Counted from the first letter of the stretch, positions 52,112 to 62,243 are shown. The stretch is DNA of 64,000 nt from Natrinema sp. SYSU A 869 (GCF_019879105.1 NZ_CP082249.1:2666001-2730000), one strand, 5' to 3'. Program-made: numbers and translations. The notes: a model not told the origin generated them from the letters alone.

Positions 52112-53875
52112 ATGAGCCAGGCAGAAGACATCGAATCCGTCGACGAAGACGGTATAATCGAAAGCGTGAGTGGTCCCGTCGTGACCGCCACGGACCTCGA
52201 CGCCCGAATGAACGACGTCGTCTACGTCGGCGACGAAGGACTAATGGGCGAGGTCATCGAGATCGAAGGGAACCTGACCACGATTCAGGTCTACGAGGAA
52301 ACCTCCGGCGTCGGCCCGGGCGAACCCGTCCAGAACACGGGCGAGCCCCTGAGCGTCGACCTCGGGCCGGGCATGATGGACTCCATCTATGACGGCGTCC
52401 AGCGTCCCCTCGACGTCCTCGAGGACAAGATGGGGACCGCGTTCCTCGACCGCGGGGTCGACGCCCCCGGGATCGACCTCGAGAAGAAGTGGGAGTTCTC
52501 CCCAGAGGTCGAAACGGGCGATACCGTCGAACCCGGCGACATCGTCGGGATCGTCGAGGAGACCGTCACCATCGACCACAAGGTCATGGTGCCGCCGGAC
52601 TACGAGGGCGGCGAAGTCACCACCGTCGGGGACGGCGAGTTCACGGTCGAGGAGACCGTCGTCGAACTCGACAACGGCGAAGAGATCCAGATGCACCAGG
52701 AGTGGCCGGTCCGCGAAGCCCGGCCCGCCGGTGACAAGGAGACGCCGACCGAGCCCCTCGTGACGGGACAGCGCGTCCAGGACGGGCTGTTCCCGCTCGC
52801 AAAAGGTGGGACGGCGGCGATTCCGGGCCCCTTCGGTTCCGGGAAGACCGTCACCCAGCAGCAACTCGCCAAGTGGTCCGACGCGGACATCGTCGTCTAC
52901 ATCGGCTGTGGTGAGCGTGGCAATGAGATGACCGAGGTCATCGAGGACTTCCCGGAACTGCCGGACCCACAGACCGGGAATCCGCTGATGGCCCGGACCT
53001 GCCTCATCGCCAACACGTCGAACATGCCTGTCGCGGCGCGTGAATCCTGTATCTATACGGGAATCACGATCGCAGAGTACTACCGCGACATGGGCTACGA
53101 CGTCGCACTGATGGCCGACTCCACCTCGCGGTGGGCAGAGGCCATGCGGGAGATTTCGAGCCGACTCGAGGAGATGCCCGGCGAAGAGGGTTACCCCGCG
53201 TATCTGGCGGCTGCGCTCTCGGAGTTCTACGAGCGCGCCGGCAAGTTCCAGCTGATGAACGGCGGCGAAGGATCGATTTCTGTCGTCGGGGCGGTCTCGC
53301 CGCCGGGCGGCGACTTCTCCGAGCCGGTCACTCAGAACACGCTGCGTATCGTCAAGACGTTCTGGGCACTGGACGCCGACCTCGCGGAGCGTCGGCACTT
53401 CCCCTCGATCAACTGGAACGAGTCGTACTCGCTGTACAAGGACCAGCTCGACCCGTGGTGGGAGAGCAACGTCGCCGGCGACTGGGCGGACACCCGCCAG
53501 TGGGCGGTGGACGTACTCGATGAGGAGGACGAACTGCAGGAGATCGTTCAGCTTGTCGGGAAGGATGCACTGCCGGAGGACCAGCAGCTCACGATGGAAG
53601 TCGCACGTTACATCCGTGAGGCCTGGCTCCAGCAGAACGCGCTCCACGACGTCGACACATACTGCGAACCCGAGAAGACCTACCGAATGCTCGGTGCGAT
53701 CAAGACGTTCAACGATGAGGCCTTCGAGGCGCTGGAAGCCGGCGTTCCCATCGAGGAGATCACGGACGTCGACGCTGCGCCGCAGCTCAACCGGATGGGT
53801 ACGGCCGAGGAGTGGGAGGAGTTCATCGACGGGATTGAGAGCGACCTCGCAGACCAACTGCGCGCACTGTACTAA
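52112..53875 (+). CDS. atpA: A-type ATP synthase catalytic subunit A
   Basis: The 587-residue catalytic subunit. Walker A is GPFGSGKT (residues 239-246), with the longer family P-loop [17 protein letters not shown], and [20 protein letters not shown] holds the Walker B region. The non-homologous insert (residues about 115-190) of A/V-type A subunits is present. No intein is present, which is worth noting because some archaeal atpA genes carry one. Confidence 0.97.
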   Translation: MSQAEDIESVDEDGIIESVSGPVVTATDLDARMNDVVYVGDEGLMGEVIEIEGNLTTIQVYEETSGVGPGEPVQNTGEPLSVDLGPGMMDSIYDGVQRPLDVLEDKMGTAFLDRGVDAPGIDLEKKWEFSPEVETGDTVEPGDIVGIVEETVTIDHKVMVPPDYEGGEVTTVGDGEFTVEETVVELDNGEEIQMHQEWPVREARPAGDKETPTEPLVTGQRVQDGLFPLAKGGTAAIPGPFGSGKTVTQQQLAKWSDADIVVYIGCGERGNEMTEVIEDFPELPDPQTGNPLMARTCLIANTSNMPVAARESCIYTGITIAEYYRDMGYDVALMADSTSRWAEAMREISSRLEEMPGEEGYPAYLAAALSEFYERAGKFQLMNGGEGSISVVGAVSPPGGDFSEPVTQNTLRIVKTFWALDADLAERRHFPSINWNESYSLYKDQLDPWWESNVAGDWADTRQWAVDVLDEEDELQEIVQLVGKDALPEDQQLTMEVARYIREAWLQQNALHDVDTYCEPEKTYRMLGAIKTFNDEAFEALEAGVPIEEITDVDAAPQLNRMGTAEEWEEFIDGIESDLADQLRALY

Positions 53876-53877
53876 CA

Positions 53878-55287
53878 ATGAAAGAGTACCAGACTATCAC
53901 GGAAATCAGCGGTCCGCTGGTGTTCGCCGAGGTCGACGAACCGGTCGGCTACGACGAGATCGTCGAGATCGAGACTGAGGACGGGCGAACGCTGCGCGGC
54001 CAGGTGCTGGAATCGAGCGAAGGGATCGTCTCGATCCAGGTGTTCGAAGGGACGGGCGGAATCGACCGCAACGCCTCCGTTCGCTTCCTGGGCGAGACGA
54101 TGAAGATGCCCGTCACCGAGGATCTGCTCGGGCGGGTGCTCGACGGCTCCGGGAACCCGATTGACGGTGGCCCGGAAATCGTCCCCGACGAACGGCAAGA
54201 CATCGTCGGGAAAGCGATCAACCCCTACTCCCGGGAGTACCCCGAGGAGTTCATCCAGACCGGCGTCTCTGCCATCGACGGCATGAACACGCTGGTCCGA
54301 GGCCAGAAGCTGCCGATCTTCTCTGGCTCGGGGCTGCCCCACAACGAACTCGCACTGCAGATCGCCCGTCAAGCGACGGTGCCGGAGGAAGACGAAGAGG
54401 GCGATGGATCCGAGTTCGCCGTCATCTTCGGCGCAATGGGGATCACCGCCGAGGAGGCCAACGAGTTCATGGACGACTTCGAGCGCACCGGCGCGCTCGA
54501 GCGCTCGGTCGTCTTCATGAACCTCGCGGACGACCCCGCAGTCGAGCGGCAGGTCACGCCGCGACTCGCGCTGACCACGGCCGAGTACCTGGCCTTCGAG
54601 AAGGATTACCACGTGCTGGTCATCCTGACGGACATGACCAACTACTGTGAGGCACTGCGCGAGATCGGTGCCGCACGTGAGGAGGTCCCGGGTCGCCGTG
54701 GGTATCCCGGATACATGTACACTGACCTGGCACAGCTCTACGAGCGTGCGGGTCGAATCGAGGGCAAGGAAGGATCGGTCACACAGATTCCGATCCTCAC
54801 GATGCCCGGCGACGACGAGACGCACCCGATTCCGGACCTGACCGGGTACATTACCGAGGGTCAGATCATGATGGATCGGGACCTCAACAGTCAGGGGATC
54901 GAGCCGCCGGTCAACGTCCTGCCCAGCCTGTCGCGGCTGATGGACGACGGGATCGGCGAGGGCCTGACCCGCGAAGATCACGGCGACGTCTCCGACCAGA
55001 TGTACGCCGCGTACGCGGAGGGTGAAGACCTGCGCGACCTCGTGAACATCGTCGGTCGCGAAGCGCTCTCCGAGCGGGACAACAAGTTCCTCGACTTCGC
55101 AGACCGTTTCGAGGAAGAGTTCGTCCAGCAGGGGTACGACACCAACCGTTCGATCGACGACACGCTTGATCTCGGCTGGGAACTGCTCTCGGATCTGCCG
55201 AAGACGGAGCTCAACCGTATCGACGAGGAGCTCATCGAAGAGCACTACCACGAAGACGAAACGGCCGAAGCCGTACAGGCCGACTGA
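53878..55287 (+). CDS. atpB: A-type ATP synthase regulatory subunit B
   Basis: The 469-residue non-catalytic nucleotide-binding subunit, [20 protein letters not shown]. The Walker A position reads [19 protein letters not shown], as is usual for B subunits that have lost the P-loop Lys. It follows atpA by two bases. A T-run terminator candidate comes 24 bases after its stop, and atpD is 3.3 kb downstream. Confidence 0.97.
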   Translation: MKEYQTITEISGPLVFAEVDEPVGYDEIVEIETEDGRTLRGQVLESSEGIVSIQVFEGTGGIDRNASVRFLGETMKMPVTEDLLGRVLDGSGNPIDGGPEIVPDERQDIVGKAINPYSREYPEEFIQTGVSAIDGMNTLVRGQKLPIFSGSGLPHNELALQIARQATVPEEDEEGDGSEFAVIFGAMGITAEEANEFMDDFERTGALERSVVFMNLADDPAVERQVTPRLALTTAEYLAFEKDYHVLVILTDMTNYCEALREIGAAREEVPGRRGYPGYMYTDLAQLYERAGRIEGKEGSVTQIPILTMPGDDETHPIPDLTGYITEGQIMMDRDLNSQGIEPPVNVLPSLSRLMDDGIGEGLTREDHGDVSDQMYAAYAEGEDLRDLVNIVGREALSERDNKFLDFADRFEEEFVQQGYDTNRSIDDTLDLGWELLSDLPKTELNRIDEELIEEHYHEDETAEAVQAD

Positions 55288-55307
55288 CCGTCGCGGATCG
55301 CCCACAT

Positions 55308-55320
55308 TCAGTTTTTGCTG
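55308..55320 (+). terminator. T-run terminator candidate after atpB
   Basis: The sequence tcagtttttgctg gives a five-T run shortly after the atpB stop, where the main atp transcript probably ends. Confidence 0.4.
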
Positions 55321-55379
55321 TTCGTTCAGGTGGTCTCTTCTGACTCGTCGACACCTCGAGCGCCAGCCAACTCGGAACA

Positions 55380-55833
55380 GTGAACGAGTAAATGAGTTAT
55401 AAATATTTAATAGTTATTGAATTTAATACTGTCCAAAGACGAAAACAAATATGTAAGAAATACACCATCTATTAGTAATTCTGACCCAGCAGCCGCTCTT
55501 TGTATCGGTGTTCTCTGTGGACTCATGTTGCATATATACGATTTATTTTATCATCATATATTGAAACCCACACAGATGAGCGTATTATAACCGTTCTAAA
55601 TATACTGGGTATCGGTGGTGTGTCAGGAGTGATGGTCTGGCTAACAGACAGCTATTTCTCATCGTTCGTATACGGTCTCGCCGGAGTCGTCCTCGTGCTT
55701 ATTGTGGTTGTTATCGGTCGGCGATGGTGAACAGCTTAGCTGGCCATGGAGTAAAGGGGTACAACTCGAGGAACTATCAGTAAATGCAACAAATCGAAAC
55801 AACCGTATGCTCCGCCAATGAATCCTGGTATGT
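55380..55833. other. AT-rich island between atpB and the acyl-CoA ligase
   Basis: Bases 55390-55600 are strikingly AT-rich compared with everything around them (for example ttataaatatttaatagtta at 55396-55415). This composition suggests either a strong regulatory region or foreign DNA. A weak frame inside is listed separately. Confidence 0.5.
55500..55730 (+). CDS. possible small two-span membrane protein in the AT-rich island
   Basis: A 76-codon frame that can only begin with TTG. Its second half is convincingly membrane-like: ITVLNILGIGGVSGVMVWLT and FVYGLAGVVLVLIVVVIGRRW. The first 25 residues (MYRCSLWTHVAYIRFILSSY) are not typical. It may be a real small gene, a remnant, or chance in AT-rich DNA. 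No family recognised. Confidence 0.3.
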   Translation: MYRCSLWTHVAYIRFILSSYIETHTDERIITVLNILGIGGVSGVMVWLTDSYFSSFVYGLAGVVLVLIVVVIGRRW

Positions 55834-57447
55834 ATGCACAAACCACTGCTCGTTCCGGAGTTTGTAGACCGGGCACGACGGCATTACGGTGACGACGAGG
55901 CGGTGGTCGCCACCACGGGGGAACGGTTCACGTACGACGAACTCGGCGAGCGCGCCGATCGCTTCGCGGCGGCACTACAGGAGCGAGGGATCGAGAAGGG
56001 CGACCGGGTGGCCGTCCTCGACCCGAACACGCACTATCACCTCGAGGCAGCCTACGGAATCATGCAAATCGGCGCTGTTCACACGCCGCTGAACTATCGG
56101 CTCACGCCCGACGACTTCGAGTACATCCTGTCGGACGCCGGTGTCGACGCGATCTACGCCGATTACGACTTCGCTGAGCGGATCGAGGCGGTCCGTGACG
56201 AGGTGCCGACGGAGACGTTCATCACGAACGACGCGGATGCTGTCGAAGGCGAGTGGGAAGAGTTTGATCAGGTACTCGAGGACGCGGGCACGGAGTACGA
56301 CCGGCCCGAGATGGCGGAAGACGAGATCATCACGATCAACTACACCTCGGGGACGACGGGGGAGCCGAAGGGCGTCTGTCGCACGCATCGCTGCGAGACG
56401 ATCCACGCCTACCTGCTGGTCGCCCATCAAGAGATCACCGACGACGACGTCTACCTGTGGACGCTGCCGATGTTCCACGCCAACGGCTGGGGCCATATCT
56501 TCGCAGTGACGGGGATTGGCGCGAAACACGTCTGTACGCGCGGGGTCGACGCCGGGGATATCTTCGAGGCCGTGCGTTCGGAGGACGTTTCCTACATGTG
56601 CGGTGCGCCAACGGTCCTGAATATGCTCGTTGATTACTACGAAGAGAACGAGCCAGAGACGACTGGCGATGCAGCGGTTCGGCTCGCGACCGCCGGCAGC
56701 GCGCCGCCGGAAGCCACCATTAGGACCGTCGAGGACGAGTTCGGCTGGTACCTGAAACACGTTTACGGGGCGACCGAGACGGGGCCGCTGATCACGACCT
56801 CCGATGCTCGCCGACACTTCGAGGACGGCAGCGACGACCGATTCCGGATCAAGAAACGACAGGGGCTGGCCTATCTCGGGACCGAAATTCGCGTTGTCGA
56901 CGAGGACGGAAACGATGTCCCCCGCGATGACGAGACGCTCGGCGAGATCGTCGTCCGAGGCAACCAGATCATGGAGAAGTACTGGGAGAAGCCCGAGGCG
57001 ACCGAAGAAGCGTTCACTGACCGCGTCGAGGGCTACTACCACACCGGTGACCTCGCGACGATCGACGAGAACGGCATGATCGCGATTCAGGACCGGAAAA
57101 AGGACATCATCATCTCCGGCGGCGAGAACATCTCGAGCATCGAACTCGAGGACACCCTCTTCGACCACCCCGAGGTATCGGACGTGGCGGTGATTCCGTC
57201 CCCGAGCGATGAGTGGGGCGAGACGCCGAAGGCATTCGTCGTTCCGGCCAGCGGCGACCCCGACGAGCCGGGCGTGACCGAGGATGATCTCGAGGCCTTC
57301 ACTCGCGAGACCCTCGCGGGCTACAAGGCCGTCCATCGGGTCGAGTTCGTCGATAAGTTGCCGACGACCGCGACGGGAAAGGTCCAGAAGTACGAACTCC
57401 GGCAGGAGGAGTGGGGCGACGAAGAGCGGATGGTCGGACAGGGATAG
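55834..57447 (+). CDS. acyl-CoA synthetase (AMP-dependent ligase)
   Basis: Activates a fatty or other carboxylic acid to its CoA thioester with ATP. The 537-residue protein has the AMP-binding motif YTSGTTGEPKGV (residues 170-181), the WTLPMFHANGWG loop, VYGATETGP (A5), YYHTGDLATIDENG (A7), RKKDIIISGGENISSIELED (A8) and the C-terminal Lys in TATGKVQKYELR (A10). The subgroup resembles medium/long-chain and aromatic acid ligases. It is inserted between atpB and atpD and has its own promoter region. Confidence 0.95.
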   Translation: MHKPLLVPEFVDRARRHYGDDEAVVATTGERFTYDELGERADRFAAALQERGIEKGDRVAVLDPNTHYHLEAAYGIMQIGAVHTPLNYRLTPDDFEYILSDAGVDAIYADYDFAERIEAVRDEVPTETFITNDADAVEGEWEEFDQVLEDAGTEYDRPEMAEDEIITINYTSGTTGEPKGVCRTHRCETIHAYLLVAHQEITDDDVYLWTLPMFHANGWGHIFAVTGIGAKHVCTRGVDAGDIFEAVRSEDVSYMCGAPTVLNMLVDYYEENEPETTGDAAVRLATAGSAPPEATIRTVEDEFGWYLKHVYGATETGPLITTSDARRHFEDGSDDRFRIKKRQGLAYLGTEIRVVDEDGNDVPRDDETLGEIVVRGNQIMEKYWEKPEATEEAFTDRVEGYYHTGDLATIDENGMIAIQDRKKDIIISGGENISSIELEDTLFDHPEVSDVAVIPSPSDEWGETPKAFVVPASGDPDEPGVTEDDLEAFTRETLAGYKAVHRVEFVDKLPTTATGKVQKYELRQEEWGDEERMVGQG

Positions 57448-57633
57448 GGACGCCGATCGGCCGGATCGCCGAAACGAGCGACGGACGGTTCGTCCGTTGT
57501 GACTGCTCGAGAGTGCCACGGACCGATCGGAGCCGCTCCGAGATGCCATATAGGTTACTGTTCTGAACATAGTGGCAGAGTAGTGTGTTTTGTCGGCTTG
57601 CTCAGGTATGTCCGATCCGACAGGGACGACACG

Positions 57634-57846
57634 ATGATCGGTGCTTACGAGTGCGCGACTGCGGGGACGCTCTCGGTCGCGGGCTGTCTGAGCGATTTTA
57701 CCGGTGAGAGCGGCGTTCAGACGTACATCATCGGTCACGGCGACGACGAAACGGATGTCGACGCCGCGCGGTGTTTCCCGAGGAGCTGTAGATCTACTGT
57801 TCCAGACCGGGTGATCGAACTGGAGGCCGTCATGGTGGCGGACTGA
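57634..57846 (+). CDS. short lipoprotein-like frame, probably degenerate
   Basis: A 70-residue frame, MIGAYECATAGTLSVAGCLS then DFTGESGVQTYIIGHGDDET. The TAGTLSVAGC piece is exactly the lipobox region of haloarchaeal Tat lipoproteins, but the usual N-terminal Arg pair is replaced by Gly-Ala-Tyr-Glu. It may be a decayed lipoprotein gene or have lost its true start. The mature part is too short to classify. Confidence 0.4.
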   Translation: MIGAYECATAGTLSVAGCLSDFTGESGVQTYIIGHGDDETDVDAARCFPRSCRSTVPDRVIELEAVMVAD

Positions 57847-57888
57847 GTGCCGTCGACGTATAGCGACGGTCTCGGTGAGAAATCCTGG

Positions 57889-58191
57889 CTACGTCCGCCG
57901 ATTGCCCCACTCGTCGTGATCATCCTGATCGATTCCCGCCGTCCGATCAGTTTGCTGGTCGTTCTCGCGGTGATCGTCCCATCCGGCGGCCGTGGTATCG
58001 TCGGTGGCGACGGAACGGTTCGGCCCGTCAGCCGAGCGGGTCGGATCGTGGCCGCCGCGTTCTTTCGCGATCCGTTCCGCTTCCGCCCGATCGACCACGG
58101 TCGGGTCCGAGGTTTCCTGACTGATCGCCAGCCAGAGGACGAGCGGAATCGCGAGCGAAGCCAGAAGGAAGAGGCCGAGAACGATAGACAT
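57889..58191 (-). CDS. single-span membrane protein with acidic tail
   Basis: A 100-residue protein with one N-terminal hydrophobic helix (MSIVLGLFLLASLAIPLVLW), then a soluble segment (VVDRAEAERIAKERGGHDPT) and a long polar tail rich in Asp, Thr and His ending HDEWGNRRT. Start at 58191 gives a good signal-anchor. It is divergent from the zinc-ribbon gene at 58256. Function unknown. Confidence 0.6.
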   Translation of the reverse strand: MSIVLGLFLLASLAIPLVLWLAISQETSDPTVVDRAEAERIAKERGGHDPTRSADGPNRSVATDDTTAAGWDDHRENDQQTDRTAGIDQDDHDEWGNRRT

Positions 58192-58255
58192 AGCTCGTCC
58201 GTTACTCGAGGAGCCGAGCACAAAGAGTTTGTGAATTGACAGGATAGGGTCGACT

Positions 58256-58459
58256 ATGAGAGACGACGATCGCGGCTGTCCGAAGTGCGACCACACGGAG
58301 ACTGAGATCGACGAGATTTCGACGACCGGGAGCGGGCTCTCGAAGATGTTCGACATCCAAAATCGGAGCTTCCACGTTGTGAGCTGTACGAACTGTGGCT
58401 ACTCGGAACTCTACAAGGGGCAGTCGTCGGGCGACATGATCGATTTGTTCCTCGGCTAG
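58256..58459 (+). CDS. small zinc-ribbon protein (COG3478/DUF2082-like)
   Basis: A 67-residue protein. CPKC at residues 8-11 and CTNC at 44-47 are two zinc knuckles; SGLSKMFDIQNRSFHVVSCT and NCGYSELYKG between and after them match the predicted nucleic-acid-binding zinc ribbons of COG3478. It lies upstream of atpD on the same strand but 111 bases away. Confidence 0.85.
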   Translation: MRDDDRGCPKCDHTETEIDEISTTGSGLSKMFDIQNRSFHVVSCTNCGYSELYKGQSSGDMIDLFLG

Positions 58460-58526
58460 AGATCCCTCCTTGAGTGCGACCCGCTGCCGCCGATTTCCCG
58501 CGTCTCGAGTGCGAACGGTGCGCGGA

Positions 58527-58540
58527 AACTGTAAACAGTT
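58527..58540. promoter_or_regulatory. palindrome aactgtaaacagtt upstream of atpD
   Basis: An inverted repeat (aactg-taaa-cagtt) 30 bases before the atpD start, in promoter position. It could be an operator or simply overlap the TATA element. Confidence 0.4.
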
Positions 58541-58570
58541 ATCCGACTGGGGCCGCTATCCTCCCACAAG

Positions 58571-59317
58571 ATGGCCAACGACGTCAAGCCCACCCGCAAG
58601 AACTTGATGGCGATCGAGGATCGCATCGAGCTCTCCGAGCGGGGGCACGGGACGCTCGAGAAGAAACGCGACGGGCTGATCATGGAGTTCATGGACATCC
58701 TGGACAAGGCCCAGGACGTCCGCGGCGACCTCGCCGAGGACTACGAGGACGCCCAGAAGAAGATCAACATGGCCCGCGCGATGGAGGGTGACGTCGCGGT
58801 CCGCGGTGCCGCATCGGCACTGCAGGAACACCCCGAGATCACCACCGAATCAAAGAATATCATGGGCGTCGTCGTCCCGCAAATCGAGTCCTCCCGGGTC
58901 TCCAAGAGCCTCGATCAGCGCGGCTACGGGATCATGGGCACCTCCGCCCGCATCGACGAGGCCGCTGAGGCCTACGAGGACCTCTTGGAGAGCATCATCC
59001 TCGCCGCCGAAGTCGAGACGGCGATGAAGAAGATGCTCCGCGAGATCGAGACTACCAAGCGCCGTGTCAACGCCCTTGAGTTCAAGCTCCTGCCGGAACT
59101 CTACGAGAATCAGGAGTACATCGAGCAGAAACTCGAGGAACAGGAACGCGAGGAGACGTTCCGTCTGAAGAAGATCAAGGAGAAGAAGGAAGCCGAAGAA
59201 AAGGCAGAGCGAGAGGCCGAGGAAGCCGCCGACGCCGAGGAAGCCGAAGCAAAACAGGAGGAACTCGAGGACATTCAGCCGGATACCGCCGCACAGTCGC
59301 CCGCGGCCAACCAGTAA
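58571..59317 (+). CDS. atpD: A-type ATP synthase subunit D
   Basis: The central rotor shaft of the ATP synthase, 248 residues. It begins [20 protein letters not shown]; the long antiparallel coiled coil is in residues 10-80 and 125-210, with the family segment [20 protein letters not shown] and [20 protein letters not shown]. The last 40 residues are an acidic haloarchaeal extension. It is separated from atpHIKECFAB by 3.3 kb and has its own promoter region. Confidence 0.96.
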   Translation: MANDVKPTRKNLMAIEDRIELSERGHGTLEKKRDGLIMEFMDILDKAQDVRGDLAEDYEDAQKKINMARAMEGDVAVRGAASALQEHPEITTESKNIMGVVVPQIESSRVSKSLDQRGYGIMGTSARIDEAAEAYEDLLESIILAAEVETAMKKMLREIETTKRRVNALEFKLLPELYENQEYIEQKLEEQEREETFRLKKIKEKKEAEEKAEREAEEAADAEEAEAKQEELEDIQPDTAAQSPAANQ

Positions 59318-59374
59318 GCGCGCTGACTGCCTCGCCGTCGATCGACCGGACATCCATCCACGACTTCGATCCCG

Positions 59375-59797
59375 ATGGCCTGCTCCGAATGCGATTCGCC
59401 CGCGATTTCGTTTTCCGTTCCGGAGGCGTACCGCACGGACGCGCCGTCGGCCGCCGCCGTCGTTTCGTTCTGTACGCACTGTCTGACCCTCGAGCCGGCC
59501 TCACAGGCAGACCACGACAGAACTGACGAGGCGACGACACTCACCGATCCCGATTTCTCACGCGTTAGCGACGCGTTCCCCACCAAGCCCGAACGTGCGA
59601 TCCCGCTCGCGCTGGCACTCGGCCTGTGCTCATCGCTCGCGACGAATCGCACTGCGATCGAACTGTTACTCAGGGAGGTCGAAAGGGCCGGTGGAGACCC
59701 GCTCCTGGTGCTCGAACGACTCAGCGCCGATCCGTCGGTCGAGCCGGCGATCGACCTTGAGCGGCGGACCCATCAGCTCGAACAGTTGCTCTATTGA
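59375..59797 (+). CDS. DUF6276-like protein with a CxxC pair
   Basis: A 140-residue haloarchaeal protein. The N-terminal MACSECDSPAISFSVPEAYR and SFCTHCLTLEP supply two CxxC pairs, likely one zinc. DFSRVSDAFPTKPERAIPLA and LLREVERAGGDPLLVLERLS follow the DUF6276 pattern as I remember it. Function unknown. It follows atpD after 57 bases and may be co-transcribed. Confidence 0.75.
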   Translation: MACSECDSPAISFSVPEAYRTDAPSAAAVVSFCTHCLTLEPASQADHDRTDEATTLTDPDFSRVSDAFPTKPERAIPLALALGLCSSLATNRTAIELLLREVERAGGDPLLVLERLSADPSVEPAIDLERRTHQLEQLLY

Positions 59798-59884
59798 ATT
59801 GCGACGATACGTCAAAAAGCGAGTTGTAGTTAGTTACCGACGGCACGCAGCAGTCGAACGCGAGAATCGAATACGGCGTCCCGG

Positions 59885-60283
59885 CTATTTCCCAGTCGGC
59901 CGCACGTTGTTGCTGATCGCCCGTTTCACCTGCAGGGCCGCACTCGCCGCGAGCCCGCGAGCGACTTCGTCGCGTTCGTCGGCGGTGATGACCTCCTCGG
60001 CGGCCGCCGCCTCCTCGAGGTCGGGGGTGAAGCCGGCGGAGACAGCGTGGCCGACCGGCGGTCGGACGGCGACGGTGACTTCCGGGCCGGTCATGCCGTT
60101 CGAGACGTCAGCGTCGACGACGTATTCGTTGGGGAGGAACTCGCGCGTGCGGGCGGCGATCCGCGAGACGTCGCGGTGAAGCAATCGTTTCTGTGTGTTC
60201 GAGAGGTCAGGAACGTCCGCCGCTGCACGCTGCCCAGCACCAGTCTCGCCCGGTAGCCCTGCGTACGGCGTATTTCCGTTCAT
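59885..60283 (-). CDS. DUF5811-like haloarchaeal protein
   Basis: A 132-residue soluble protein, MNGNTPYAGLPGETGAGQRA on, with LSNTQKRLLHRDVSRIAART and LAASAALQVKRAISNNVRPT, the pattern I associate with DUF5811. No domain of known activity. It lies 54 bases downstream of the arginine decarboxylase on the same strand. Confidence 0.75.
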   Translation of the reverse strand: MNGNTPYAGLPGETGAGQRAAADVPDLSNTQKRLLHRDVSRIAARTREFLPNEYVVDADVSNGMTGPEVTVAVRPPVGHAVSAGFTPDLEEAAAAEEVITADERDEVARGLAASAALQVKRAISNNVRPTGK

Positions 60284-60337
60284 GAGAAGTGTGTACCCGT
60301 ATCAATGGGTCGCCGGTTCAAAAGGGTTCGCTTTGGG

Positions 60338-60823
60338 TCACTCCGAGAGGATCGGTTCGCTCTCGCCGTAGACCGCGAGTACGACCGCCGTCGTATGCGC
60401 TCCCGAATCGGCCTGCCGGCTCTCGACGGCAACTCGCGGGTCGGCGAACGGCCAGTCGCGAAGTTCCTGGCCCGCAGCCAGCCCCTCACGGACCCGGCGT
60501 TCAACGTCCTCGCGGTCCATCTCGCCCGCGGTCTCGTAGAATAGGCCCGGGCCGTCGTCGACGGACTGTGCCCACGCCAGCGCCGCGCTCACGCGGCCGG
60601 GATCGGCAGTGGTCGCTCGAGCCTCGACAACTGTCAGGCGCTCGCCGGCGGGGCCGAGATCGGGCGCGGTGCCGACGGCCTCGACATCGACGCCCGCCGG
60701 GATCACGGAGGAAACCGAGACGAGGTTGTAGTTCTCGACGCCGGCCTCGGCGAGCGCGGCGTCGTAGGAGGCCATCGCCGTGGGTGCCGACGCGGAGCCC
60801 CAGACGACTCGAATCGTGCTCAT
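60338..60823 (-). CDS. pdaD: pyruvoyl-dependent arginine decarboxylase
   Basis: Converts arginine to agmatine, the first step of archaeal polyamine and agmatinylated tRNA (Ile2) synthesis. The 161 residues start MSTIRVVWGSASAPTAMASY. The self-cleavage site is Ser38-Ser39 in YNLVSVSSVIPAGV; cleavage would leave a pyruvoyl group on the beta/alpha chain. The remaining motif WAQSVDDGPGLFYETAGEMD carries the conserved Glu. Start 60823 is chosen over 60865 because the family begins at MSTIR. Confidence 0.92.
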   Translation of the reverse strand: MSTIRVVWGSASAPTAMASYDAALAEAGVENYNLVSVSSVIPAGVDVEAVGTAPDLGPAGERLTVVEARATTADPGRVSAALAWAQSVDDGPGLFYETAGEMDREDVERRVREGLAAGQELRDWPFADPRVAVESRQADSGAHTTAVVLAVYGESEPILSE

Positions 60824-60966
60824 ATCCGTCTTCGGGGACGAGCGCCGTAAGGCGTTGCGATTCACCAGCAGCGACGCGTCTTGGCGAATCGCTCCACTCG
60901 ATTGTCATCGTGAACGAGCGGTATCATTCAGCAGATTAATACGCCTTATCTGCGTTCCTCTAACCA

Positions 60967-62132
60967 ATGAAACGAAGGGGGGATATAGAGGGAACGGTCC
61001 CCATTCTGACGGCCGGATGCACGTCACTCGCGAAGACGGATAGCTCCGGTCCGGCGTTCGTCCAAACCGACGAGTGGCCCGCCGACGGATACGACGTGGC
61101 GCGGACGGGCGTGAGTCCACAGTCCGACCCGGTTTCGCTCTCGTCGGATCAGCGCTGGTCGGTCGAGATCGGCAGCGAGATACGGTCCACGCCCATCGTC
61201 GTCGACGGACGGGTGTACGTCCACGACAGGGGCGCGGGGAAAACGGCCTCCCTCGACGAGCACACCGGAGAAGTGCTGTGGAAGCGGTTCACCGGTGGGA
61301 AAGACCCCCTCGCAGCGCCGGCACTCGACGACGAGCGTGTGTACCTGAACGACAGCGGCGACCGGACGGTGCTCGCGCTGGACGCGGAGACGGGTGACAC
61401 GGAGTGGACCTTTTCGACCGCACACGGGTCTCGTTCGATCGCGTCTGCCGACGGGACCGTCTTCGTCGGCAGCGACGAGGGAGCGGCACTGATCGCTCTC
61501 GAGGCCGAGACCGGTCGGGAGCGGTGGTCGGTCGACGTCGGTAGCGAACTCTTCGGGCCGCCGGCGATCGTCGACGGAACCGTCTACGCCGGCTCGACGA
61601 ATAGCCGCGTGCTCGCGCTGGATGTCGATGACAGCACTGAACACTGGCGGTTCGACGCGAGCGGAGGCGTCGTCGCAGCGCCGACCGTTCGCGACGGCAC
61701 CGTGTACGTCGGGACACAGAGCGGTATCGTCCACGCGCTCGATCGGGAAACCGGGACGGAACAGTGGCGCAGTAATACCGACGGACTGGGAATGCTGTAC
61801 CCGTCACCGGCCGTCGACGACGAACTACTGGTTGTCGGGACCTGGAACACGGGCGAGGTTCGAGCGTTCGATCCGCACTCAGGACGCGAGCAGTGGCAGG
61901 TGGTTGACCTCGAGCAGGTCCTGTCCGTGACGAGCCCGGTCATCGCCGGCGATCGCGTCTACTTCGGGTCCGACGACGGATTGCACGCCGTCGATCCGAC
62001 ACAGGCGAGCACCGCGAGAAGCTGCAGGCGGACGCGGCGGGTGGAATGCAATCGTCGCCCGCGATCATCAATGAGACGGTCTACGTCGGCGATAACGAGG
62101 GCACTGTCCACGCCATCTCGAAAACGGAGTAA
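60967..62132 (+). pseudogene. PQQ-type beta-propeller lipoprotein, frame broken once
   Basis: An exported BamB-like propeller. MKRRGDIEGTVPILTAGCTS looks like a lipobox signal, then seven or so blades of the type DGRVYVHDRGAGKTASLDEH and VYAGSTNSRVLALDVDDSTE. After DGLHAVDPTQ near 62004 the frame changes; the correct continuation EHREKLQADAAGGMQSSPAI, INETVYVGDNEGTVHAISKTE ends at TAA 62132. One added base near 62008 restores 388 residues. Total length is 1166 bases, one short of a multiple of three. If not repaired, the protein reads on in a wrong frame to 62187. Confidence 0.85.
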
Positions 62133-62243
62133 CGAGCGACGGTCGTGGTCGTCGCGACTGCGTCGTTCGTTCGCGGTCGAAGCATAATCTACTCGCGCGT
62201 TTCGAAATCGTACGAACGGTTCGACGAGCGGACGCTCGTCTCG

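Noticed and set aside
52112-53875. Possible intein in atpA
   Set aside because: The P-loop region reads continuously ([13 protein letters not shown]) and the length is that of an intein-free subunit.
52241-53878. Very long minus-strand frame opposite atpA, and a similar one opposite atpB
   Set aside because: Common mirror frames in GC-rich haloarchaeal genes; the products match no family while atpA/atpB are certain.
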